A stretch of DNA of 64,000 nucleotides. Source: Phyllostachys edulis. Lineage: Eukaryota; Streptophyta; Magnoliopsida; Poales; Poaceae. Positions 1-9,056 of this stretch are shown here, in pieces. Every line of letters starts with the position of its first letter. The stretch's first letter is position 1. The notes under the pieces are model-generated. The model saw nothing but the letters and a program-made list of their open reading frames with translations. It ran no database searches and was not told the DNA's origin. Position numbers and translations under genes: made by a program. The DNA is taken from assembly GCA_036346405.1 (NCBI GenBank), contig CM070550.1, forward strand, positions 11,876,115 through 11,940,114, read 5' to 3'.

Positions 1-2030
1 ATAATGCCGCAGCTTCTCAAGACATGAGGAGGGCATCTGAAGCTTTTGGACCCGAGGGTAACGCTCCTTAGGTCGTGTAAAACTTCACTTACGTAGTAAA
101 CCGGTCGCTGTACATTTTCACGTTCTACAACCAAGATCTTACCGACCGCTGCGTGGCGTGGCGACTAGGTAAACCAAGAGCGTTTCTTCCGCCCCTGAGA
201 GACCGTAATAGGAGCACTCGAAGGTACCTCTTGACATCCTCAAAGGCGGCGTTTGCCTCATTCGACCACTCAAAACTTTCGTGTCTCCTTAGAAGTTTAA
301 AGAAAGGTAGTCCCTTTTCTCCCGATCGTGCGATGAAACGACTTAGAGCCGCCATGCACCCAAAGTGAGTTTACGGACTTCTTTCCGTGTAGTTGAGGGC
401 GATTTGTAAAATGGCTTTTATCTTTTAGGATTCGCTTCAATTCCTCGTATAGATACTAGGAATCCAAGCAATTTCTTGAAGAGATTCCAAACACACACTT
501 CTCGGGATTAAGTTTTAAGCGATGTTTTACGAGATTGTCGAATGTTTCTTGTAGGTCGGTAATATGATTAAGTTTCTTGATGCTTTTGACAACTAAGTCA
601 TCAACATAGGCTTCTAGATTTCGCCTAATTGAGATGAAAAAGTTACTGCATCAAGCGTTGAAAAGAAGCGTCGGCATTTTTTAGACCAAATGGCATTTTG
701 ACATAGCAAAATATACCAAATGGTGTAATAAATGTGGTCTTTTCTTCATCGCCTAGACACATATTAACTGGTGATATCCGAATATGCATCTAAAAACTTA
801 ACATTTCACAACCCGCAGAGAGTCAACCAACCGATCGTCACGAGGTAAAGGAAAATCGTTTTGGACAAGCTTTATTAAGATCAAGAAAGTTCACGCACAT
901 ACGCCATTTGCCGCTTGACTTTCTAACCATTACAGGTTAGCCAACCATTCTCGATGGTTGACCTCTTATAAAGCCCGCTTAAGTAGCTTATCAATTCGAT
1001 TTAATAGCATCTCGCCGATCGGGGCAAATCTCCGCAATTTTTGTTTTACGGGTATTTTGTCGTGCCGTAAGGCTAGCTCAGTGCTCGATCACCTCCCCGG
1101 GACTCGGGCATGTCGGATGCTTGCCACGCTAATACATCTGCGTTAGCTCGGAGGAAGGTGATGAGGGCGCCTTCCTATTTGGGGTCGGAAGTATCCTCGA
1201 TGCGATCTCGAGGGCTCCCTGGCCCGAGAGGAACCTCTTTGACTTTGTCGTTCGGCTTTGGTGTAGTTTTTGGCTTCGACTTGCTAGTCGGAAGGTCGAC
1301 TTTCTTCTCGAGTTGGTATTTGTCCTACCATCTCAAGGGATCGACGATCGCAGTATGCGCCATCTTCTTGTCACAATGGATTGTAATTACTCCTTTGGGA
1401 CCCGCATCTTAATACATTGATATCCATAATGAGTAGCCATTAGGAATTTTGCCAAAGTTGGTCATCCGAGTATGGCGTTATATGTCAGATCGAAATCGAC
1501 CACATCAAAGGAGATTTTCTCGTCTTGAAATTACTTGGTGAACCAAATGTTAAAGGAAGATAAACTTGACCAATTGGTTTGGTCAAGATCCCAGACAATC
1601 CCATGGAAAGAGTATCGCATCGGTCTTACTTTGGTCCCGGTACTTGCATGTCATCGGGGCACTCAGAATAAAATATTTAACGAGCTTCCACCATCAACCA
1701 AAACTCGATTGACCCGACAATTGTTGATGGTGGGTTCGACCACGATTGGGTATCGACTGTCGAGTCGAAGGATCGGCGACTCTTTTCGAAAGAAATGGTG
1801 ACTTCCGACCACTTCGTAATTTATTGACGAGAGGAGGATCTATGGAGTTTACCTCGCGTTCGCAGACCTTGAGTTGTCGCTTTGATTCATATGCCGATGA
1901 TCCCGTAGATGTGTTCAATGGTGTGTTGCGGATCCCGAACAGCATCTCCTCTTCGTCATCCAAGATTTATGACCACTTGTTTGACCTACACCGCCGAGTG
2001 TGGGAAGTGGTCCTTTTCGCTGTAGTAGTC
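1..2030 (-). pseudogene. gypsy pol remnant: protease, RT, start of RNase H
   Basis: Three domains can be read on the minus strand in shifting frames. The aspartic protease active-site region (LVDGGSSLNILF) is near 1,660-1,740 and is followed at once by a stop. Reverse transcriptase covers about 960-430, with KWRMCV, the FGLKNA block and the catalytic YVDDLVVKS, then the thumb region ending KLLGFLV. The RT/RNase H connection lies at 355-125 (MAALSRFIARSGEKGLPFFK). The window edge cuts the rest. Several frameshifts and a loss of about one codon here and there show long decay. No complete enzyme is encoded. Confidence 0.85.
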
Positions 2031-4178
2031 TTCAAGCTTTGTTGGAAGACCCTTAGATTATGAAGGTCATGCCCTTCCTTTTATGGAAAGGACACCACCT
2101 AGGCTTATCATTTTTTCGATCGGGCGCTTACCTTTGCCTCTGCCGGAGTGTGGCTTGATGTGCGTGGCTCTTTATCATTCACACCAATACCTCCTTGGAA
2201 CCGCCGGGTTTTGACCCTTCATCTTATTCTAGGACTTTTTGCTTTCTTATCCTTCTTCTTACCAACTTCGCTGGCTCTCGAGATGGATTGTCTTCACGAT
2301 CGATTGTGTTGTTCCACTCGACCGCCTCAGAGGCGAGAGTATATCGATCGGCCATTTCAAGAGTTCGCGATGTAAGTAGGAGGATTTAAAGCAATATCCT
2401 CTGTTATCCTTCTACTACGGACTCCCTGCTTGAAAGCCCTGATGACAGATGAATCAGAAACTTCCGGAATTGAGTTACGAACCTGACTGAAGCGCTTGAT
2501 GAACTGGCGCAATGTCTCGTTGTCGCTCGCCTCATCCGTGCAAGTCGTCCTCCTTTCGTATGCATTGTATGTGCCTTGGAAATTTGCCAGTAGAAGATCG
2601 CAGAGATGTTGCCAAGAATAGATCGACTCGAGTGGTTGGTTTAGTAACCACGATCGAGCGGATCCTTCGAGCACAGTTGGAAGGTAATTTGCCATCACAT
2701 GCTCTCCTCCTCCTCCGCTTTCGAGCAAATTGTTAGTAAATTTGAAGGAATTCGATGGGATTTTGGGAACCATCAAACTTCTCCATGTTCACCGGTCGAA
2801 AACGAGGTGGCAAATAACGGCTCGGAGATCGGCGAGAATGCCCGACATCCAAGAATGACTTCTTGACGCCTCCTTTGCAGAAAAGAAGGGTTGATATCAT
2901 CAAGTGATCGTACTCGACGATACCCAAGAATGTGACAGGTTGACCCGACCTGTAATAGGTCTCGGTCCTACGAGGGGAATACTCCTCGTAGTTTATCTGC
3001 TGTTACAGATTTTCATGTCGGAGTGGTGAACGATCACCTTCCGAGGAGCTTGTTGATCATCGGTCATTTGGAAGACATTTCTTCGAGTAGGAGATCGACA
3101 TGACTTGTCATTATACCGATTTCTACTGTGGTGATATGTTGGATTGATCGGTAGCAGAAGAAGTCGTATGAGTACGACTACTTGAATGATGTCGACGAGG
3201 AGCTTCCGGCTTTTTCATTGTACTCAAGCCTTTGTGTGATCTCTTCAAATAAGAGGTCATAGCCTAGCGTGCTCGCTAGCTCTTGAGTTGGATTCTCGAG
3301 CAAATCATTGATGTGCCGGAGCTCTCGAGCTTCCTCGATTGATATTGAATACGCCCGAGCAAATTCTTCCGAGCTTCAATCTTCTTCCTTCAATTGCCTC
3401 AAGATTTTCCATGTTAGACTCTTGAGATTGCCTCAATGAAGCGCGAGAATGTCGAGGATTTCCTAGCGCTCATGAAGGCGTTGGTCGTGTCCGCTTGCTG
3501 GTGGTGTCCCGCCATTGCCACGAGGGGCGCGCAGTGTGACCTTCGGGAAGGGTCTCCATCTCGGCCTCTAGAAGAGTGATCTTGATCCGAGGAAGGACGA
3601 AGACCTCCGCTGATGATTCTCACTTGCGCCGAGGCCTCTCCGCTTGAGGAGTCGTCGAGAGACACCATCCGGCGACTTGGAGTAATCCTCCAAGTAGGGA
3701 AGTCTGGGTTATAACTGTCTCCGTCGGCAGTGTGACTCATGGAGAGATGGTCGAATTTGCGGTGAAAAGCATGCTTGATCCCGCCTCTCTGGCGTTATCC
3801 AGAGAGAGAGAATCACCAGATCTTGGTGAAGTCCTGCATGTGGCTTCTAGAGCTTGCCTCACCAAGTCGGACCGCCTTAGGGAACTTGGACACTTCGAGG
3901 AAAAACTCTCGTCGTGTCGTGAGTCCACTGGTGTGGTCCTGGTCGATTGACCCTTGCCCCTTGAGAGGGTAGATTCCTCTCTTGGACGCATTTATTGTGG
4001 GGATAAGGATCCTCCTCAACTCCACCGGCGACATTGTCTCTCGGATGCGTGGGAAGATCCTCGAGGCAAGAATGCCATAGGATGAGTCATCACTCGGTTC
4101 AGAATCGAATCCGGCATCCATGTCGACGTCACAGTCCGCCAAGTCGAACCAGTTCTCCTCGCTCCATTCTCCCGCCAT
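2031..4178 (-). pseudogene. gypsy gag remnant
   Basis: Gag starts at the ATG at 4178, 54 bases downstream of the primer site, with an acidic N-terminus (MAGEWSEENWFDLADCD) that matches the style of the gag start at 39,317. A proline/serine-rich middle part lies at 3740-3414. The Retrotrans_gag core is at 2927-2357 (FDGSQNPIEFLQIY, then SWLLNQP and LLANFQGTY). A degenerate zinc knuckle beginning KWCPFHK is near 2,110-2,040. Stops and frameshifts separate the pieces. Gag would form the virus-like particle and the knuckle would bind element RNA; here it is non-functional. Confidence 0.85.
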
Positions 4179-4231
4179 GAGTGCATGAGATTTGGAAAAC
4201 AGAGAGAATGTTTGACAAGAAATTACCGAAG

Positions 4232-4251
4232 ATCCCCACGGACGGCGCTAA
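4232..4251 (-). other. primer-binding site of the minus-strand gypsy element
   Basis: The minus strand reads TTAGCGCCGTCCGTGGGGAT directly inside the LTR. Plant Tat/Athila elements prime with tRNA-Asp (site TGGCGCCGTTGCCGGGGA); this site keeps both arms and differs in the middle. The same variant core occurs at 39,218 and 60,365. Confidence 0.75.
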
Positions 4252-4253
4252 CC

Positions 4254-5000
4254 TATCGGTGTTTTAGAACCGAACTTACGTAAAGATTGTTTGATTCGGG
4301 GGGTCTCCTAGAATAGAATCATGCAAAGAGATTGACACGGGAATTTTTATACAGGTTTGGGCCTTCTCCGGAGAGAATAACATCCCTACTCCTGTGTGTG
4401 TGTATGGTATTGAGTGTATACTGAACAATCAGGGGAAAAACTAAGACTATTACAGATAGTGCTTGTATTCCTGATGGCTCGATCCTCCATCTTTTTCCCT
4501 TTCTCTAGTTGCCGCCTTTTATAGTACGTGAAGGGGAGCTATTACTCGAGTAAAGCGGCGCCTCATTACCTCTATGAACAGGCGCATGTTGGTAGTAATT
4601 ACCGTGTATTAATTTCTCCACGTCGCTCAATGACTATATACCGTAGATAATGGGTATTACGTGCCATTATTCGTAGAATAACAACAGATGATGATCGTTT
4701 GAATCCCTTAATCAATAAGATCCACTTGTCTGCAGTGTTCATTTGATTATAAGGTGGTCGTGGCTGACCTAGTCGTAGAGGAATCTACGACTATGAGGTA
4801 GTCGTAGCAAGACTTACGACTATGGGATAGTCGTAGCATAACTTACGACTATGGGGGTGGTCGTAGAAGAACTTACGACCATCCATTTGGTTCTTCCTTC
4901 ATAACATTAAGGGGTACACTCAGGGTTCACATGATGTCATATTTACCTATAATAAAAATTATAGATAAAAGGTAAAATGAGGATTATTATATCCTCGTCA
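4254..5000 (-). repeat. LTR A (5' LTR of the minus-strand gypsy element)
   Basis: On the plus strand it runs from TATCGGTG (4254; TA where LTR B has TG) to CCTCGTCA (5000). It is the reverse complement of a diverged copy of LTR B at 7991-8785. A minus-strand TATA box (TATAAAAG) lies at 4516-4523, so the U3 is the 4524-5000 side and contains four short palindromes. Length is 747 bases. Confidence 0.88.
4775..4885. repeat. palindrome array in U3 of LTR A
   Basis: Four consecutive imperfect palindromes of about 24 bases each begin GTCGTAG and end CTTACGAC or CTACGAC. They lie upstream of the LTR's TATA box, where enhancer elements would sit. Related units occur in LTR B (8107-8287), within the antisense ORF (6298-6440), near 7740-7930 and at 37,626-37,935. 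Confidence 0.85.
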
Positions 5001-7365
5001 AGACATATATGCGATTACCGAACGACATATACATACATTCATGGTCGTTCGAGCGAACGAGGACAACACCCTCTTGGGATTCTTCAGCTCGTCGATCTCA
5101 TGGACTCGATCCCACCATACCTTTTCGAGACGCTCATCATCGAAGATATCCCCTTTGTCGAGAATATCGTTAGGGTGAGGAACCCGAGCATGAGATCTGG
5201 GGGCAGAAGTTTCCACGATGGGAGACGGGCCGAAGAACTCAGAAGAGAAGTTGGCATATTCTTCGTCTTCTGATTCGGTAACACCAACTCCTCCTTGAGG
5301 ACCGGGAGGAACGTCCGCGACGAACTGAAGAATCCCGGCGCGATGGCCTAACAACCCACCGCCTTGGGTTGATGCCTCCATAGCTTCAGGCACCGTCCTC
5401 ACATCGGCCTCTACGACCACTTTTGTGGTTGTAGCCGCTTCAGCGAAAACGGCACCCTCCACCACTCAGATGGCGGACGATCCTTTGACCAATGCCACAG
5501 TCATTTCTCCAACTACCGGAGAGGTGGCAGTGGGTTCCTTGGCAAGAACATCCTTGATGGCTAGAGGAGCCGGGCTAAGATCATAAAAAAGGAAATACAT
5601 TAGATGGTAAAAAGTAAAAGGTAAATACTGTTCTTACACTTTTGTCTTTCTACATACCTTCGTGTGCCGGACTTTGATCTTGAATTTGGAAGGAACCTTC
5701 CCTAAGGAAGATTTCTTCGACTTCTTCTCAACCACGTCGGGTCGAGGCTCGAGTTGAGGAATGGCCACGACCACATCTGGTCGTGGGTCTTGAACGAGCA
5801 CGACTCCTCCTTGAGCCTCCTAGCTCTCCAAATGGTCGAGGCCCATCTCGACCACCTTAGGGGCAGCACTGCCCTTGACCACAGGTACTGCTGGCGCAAC
5901 AGTTTCCTTCACAAAAGACATAAAACTCTTTTAGTTCTTCTTTTCTAGTCGCTTGACAAAGCCACGGGAGGCAGAAACTGCGAAAGTCTTATTGTCATAA
6001 TAAAAGGGTACCTTGGTCTTGGGGGCTTTGCGCTTGAAAGGCTCGAGCGCTTCAACCTCCGCAACCTCTGCTGTAGCAGCCAAATCAGTAGCAAATTTTG
6101 CAAAAGGCCTAGTCAAGCCAAAAGTGTTCGAGCTTGCGCCTCCCTTGTCGGCGACTTGCACGAGCCAACGCCTCTTGGCCGGGGGAGAGTCAAACCGCTT
6201 CATCGTCAAGATTAACAACCATCGGCCACGACTTCCTCGCTGCTCGATGGTTTTCCATGCCTACTTTCTGCAGGAATCAGAAAGAGAGATGTTAAAAAGC
6301 GGTCGCAAGTTTTCTACGACCATCATCTTGCCGTAAGTTTTTCTACGACAACCCCCTGGTCATAAGCTTTCCTACGACCAGTACCTGGTCGTAAGCTTTT
6401 CTACGACCAGCACCTAGTCGTAAGTTCTTCTATGACTATAAGTTCCTAAATATGAAATCAATTCTTGATTACCTTTAGGTGCTCTATTTTGTCCTCTGCG
6501 AACAGGTCCGCCAAAATTTGAGGAGCCACCATGTTCGGTGGTGGGGACTTCTCACAAATGAGTTTGACCCGAACGTCAATCTCTTCTTGCGAGAGGCCTG
6601 TAGGAGCAAGTAAACTCTCAATAAGATAAGTCTAAAATTAATAGAAAAAAGGCCAAGGCTGGGAGTTTACTTACCTTTCTCGTAGTCTCTAGTCGGGTCC
6701 TGCGGCCCTGGGTACCTCTACATGGGATGAGCCCTCTTCTTCAGATGGCTAATGCGGCCCATGATGAAATCCTTCACCACGTGCCATCCAGTAAGCCCCT
6801 CTTCCTTCAAGTCTTTGATGGCTTGAATGAAGGGGGCAATCCGACCAAGATCTTTGGGAGTCAAATCCCAAGTAGGGATCTTCTCGGTCGGCTTTTCGAC
6901 GAAGGAGAGGCTATCCTCACTGGTTATCTCCCAATAGAACCACCTCTTCTTCCATCCCGGCCACGACGACCGGGTGAACATCTGAATGTACTCCTTCGAC
7001 TTCCCGTCGTGGAGCTTCAGACTACAGCTAGCAGCAACTCTAGTCAGCTTGGTCATTTCATAGAAGTGCTGGAACAAGTCGGCCGGAATCCCCAGGTAGG
7101 CATCGCACAGGTACACGAACACGCCCAACATCGTAATGGAATTGGGAACGAGGTTCACCAACTCCACGAGGAAGTGTTCGAGTACAAATGTGAGGAAATG
7201 GTGAGCAAGCAATCGAAAGCCACACTCACAGAATGCTTGGAAGACAGGGATTTGCCCAATCTCCCCCGACGGCCAGTGCTACCTAGCAGCCTCGATCCAC
7301 TTCACGAACTTCTTCTTCGGGATCTTCTTAGTGGCGACCAAAACCTTGATCTTGGTCGCATCCAT
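5001..7365 (-). pseudogene. antisense, apparently spliced ORF with Transposase_28-like domain
   Basis: The reading frame starts at the ATG at 7365 and carries a domain resembling Pfam Transposase_28 ('putative gypsy type transposon') at about 7212-6718 (LVELVNLVPNSI, SSWPGWKKRWFYWE). One in-frame TAG interrupts it near 7,290. Further exon-like blocks follow. Splice-like borders are visible: donor GTAAGT at about 6674-6669 with acceptor CTACAG ending at 6605; donor AAAG|GTAATC at 6472 with acceptor CTGCAG ending at 6268; donor AAG|GTATGT near 5,660. The 3' part (about 6218-5000) is basic or low-complexity. The last codon runs into LTR A, whose first three bases (TGA) provide the stop. The function of such proteins is not established; it does not look like a DDE transposase. 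Confidence 0.7.
6298..6440. repeat. palindrome array inside an intron of the antisense ORF
   Basis: About five units of the GGTCGTAAG...CTACGACC type lie end to end, wholly inside the inferred intron 6268-6472 of the antisense ORF. Unit length and spacing match those in the two LTRs. Confidence 0.8.
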
Positions 7366-7739
7366 CTCCGATTCGGCCCACCGAGAAGCGGCTCTGGCTA
7401 TCTCTCTCAAGGATCAGAGATTTGGAGTTGGGAAGATTTCAGGAGAGCGTCGATTTGGTCGAAGAAGGAGAGCTCAAGAACTTGAAGAACAGTAGGAACG
7501 ACTTAGGGGGAAAGTAAAAAACCTAAGTCTTACCCCCGGTGAGTATTTATAATCACACGCTTGAGTTAAAGACGTGGCGACCCAACGGTTTCCACCGCTT
7601 CGGGAACTGCTCCAACAGACAGGTCTGTGAGAGTCGATTCAGATTCTTAAATTTGTTTGCTCGAGAAAACCGAGCCTGTCTTCACACCTCAAGTGAAAAT
7701 ACCTTCTTGACCAAGTCTACTTCTGGTCAAAAGTAACAA

Positions 7740-7930
7740 CAGTCGAAAAGAATTTACTTTCGACTACGGTACTACGACTACTATGTGATCGTAAGATCTC
7801 TTACGACCACCTTGTAAGTCGTAAGTCCCTCTACAACCTTCTTGACCAAGTCAATTTCTGGTCAAATGAAACACCAGTCGAAGAGTTTTTTCCTTCGACC
7901 ACCTCTCTACAACCATCCACTGGTCGTAAG
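7740..7930. repeat. mixed palindrome array upstream of the polypurine tract
   Basis: Both GTCGTA/TACGAC and GTCGAA/TTCGAC palindrome variants occur here in looser order, together with a repeated CTTGACCAAGTC segment (about 7706 and 7850). This links the variant seen in LTRs A/B to the variant seen at 37,626-37,935. Confidence 0.7.
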
Positions 7931-7970
7931 ATCATCTACTGCTCCTCTCTCAAGTAAGTTATTTTCACTT

Positions 7971-7990
7971 AAAGCTGGGGGGGGGCTAGA
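7971..7990 (+). other. polypurine tract
   Basis: A run of nine G's within AAAGCTGGGGGGGGGCTAGA lies immediately 5' of the TG of LTR B, the position where plus-strand DNA synthesis is primed. It fixes the orientation of the element as plus. Confidence 0.8.
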
Positions 7991-8785
7991 TGACGAGGAT
8001 ATAATAGTCCTTATTTAATTATTTATCTATAATTCATATTATGGATAATAATGACGTCATATGGTTCTTGAGTATACCCCTTAATATTCAGAAGGGAGAA
8101 GCTGGAGGTCGTAAGTTCTTCTACGACCACCCCATAGTCGTAAGTCCTTCCACGACTACCCTATAGTCGTAATTCTTTCTACGACTATGTCTTGATCGTA
8201 AGCTCTTCTACGATCAGTTTATGGTCGTAAGCTATTCTACGACCACCACCTAGTCGTAAGCTCTTCTACGACCAGCCTCTAGTCGATGTAGCTTACAGAC
8301 ATGTGGGCCTAATCGACCAGGGAATCTTTCGCACTATATTTAAAGATATGGGTAGTAAACTACGCTGTTATTCTCTGAAATAATAGCACGATTTAACTCC
8401 CTATCATGGTGATAACTGTCTCGCAACGTGGGAACGTTACTACTCCCACAATCATCTCCAGTAACGGCTCCATAATCTGGAACATTAAGGCGCCCTTTGG
8501 ACTTGAAGAACAGCAGCACACTCCGAGCACTATAAAAGGCAAAATCATGAGAAGGATCAGGGCGGGAAAAGATCAAGGGCACAAGGCGCATCATTCTAGT
8601 CTTACTCTTGATATTGTAATCCAGCATACTCAATACATACACACAGGAGTAGGGTTGTTATTCTCTCAGGGGAAGGCCTGAACCTGTATAAAAATCCCCG
8701 TGTCGCCTCTCTCTGCATGATTTGAGCCTAGGGGAACCCCCGAATCAAATAATCTTTACGTAAGCTCGGTTCTAAAACACCGACA
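7991..8785 (+). repeat. LTR B (3' LTR)
   Basis: It begins TGACGAGGAT and ends ACACCGACA, 795 bases, with a TATA box (TATAAAAG) at 8531-8538 and six palindromes at 8107-8287 in U3. It is a diverged inverted copy of LTR A. The right neighbour at 8786 is copia RT coding sequence, so the right border is exact. Confidence 0.9.
8107..8287. repeat. palindrome array in U3 of LTR B
   Basis: Six consecutive units, each with GTCGTAAG or GATCGTAAG paired with CTACGAC or CTACGATC. Paired substitutions in both arms (for example GATCGTA with TACGATC) show that base pairing has been kept while the sequence changed. Confidence 0.85.
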
Positions 8786-9056
8786 AGATCATATTGGAAA
8801 TATTGGAAGAAGGCAATAGTAACTGAATTATTATCTCTGAATAAAAGAGATGTGCTTGGGCCTGTAAGCCGCACACCTCCCTATGTGTACCCCGTAGGGC
8901 ATAAGTGAGTATTTGTTCAAAAGAGAAATAAAAATAATGAAGTTGTAAGATAAAAAGCAAGGCTCATTGCACAAGGTTTCACTCAATGTCTAGGAGTTGA
9001 TTATGAAGAAACATATTCCCCAGTCATGGGCGAAACTACCTTTAGATATTTAATCT
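8786..9056 (+). pseudogene. copia reverse transcriptase, N-terminal fragment
   Basis: The translation resembles the start of the RVT_2 domain: KRDVLGPV, VGHK followed by a stop where W is usual, VFVQKRN, KARLIAQGFTQ, then GVDYEETYSPVM and TTFRYLI. At least three in-frame stops are present. The frame is broken at 9056 by the solo LTR and resumes at 12257 after the duplicated target AATCT. Confidence 0.88.

Larger units (their letters stand above)
1..5000 (-). mobile_element. Ty3/gypsy (Tat-like) retrotransposon, 5' part, window-truncated
   Basis: Read on the minus strand, the order is LTR (5000-4254), primer-binding site (4251-4232), gag (from 4178), protease (about 1,700), reverse transcriptase (about 960-430) and the start of RNase H (430-125). 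The element then leaves the window. This gag-PR-RT-RH order with a tRNA-Asp-like primer site is that of plant Ty3/gypsy elements of the Tat/Athila group. All reading frames are broken by stops and frameshifts, so the copy is dead. Its LTR ends and gag start resemble those of the element at 38,516 (element C), so they belong to one family or close sister families. Confidence 0.88.
5001..8785 (+). mobile_element. 3' part of a plus-strand gypsy element of the LTR A/B family
   Basis: The order is an antisense ORF region (5001-7365), spacer with palindromes (7366-7970), polypurine tract (7971-7990) and 3' LTR B (7991-8785). gag and pol are missing on the left, where the minus-strand element's LTR A abuts at 5000/5001. 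The minus-strand element probably inserted into this one. LTR B in turn abuts copia coding sequence at 8786, so this plus-strand element had inserted into the copia element. Extra antisense ORFs between pol and the 3' LTR are known in the Tat lineage (for example Grande in maize). Confidence 0.8.

Noticed and set aside
6718..7485. Plus-strand ORF of 252 codons (6727-7485)
   Set aside because: It is the shadow of the minus-strand Transposase_28-like frame, whose motifs are recognisable; the plus translation shows none.
8107..8287. Regularly spaced palindromes resembling a CRISPR array
   Set aside because: The units are adjacent imperfect hairpins with no unique spacers, in a plant LTR.
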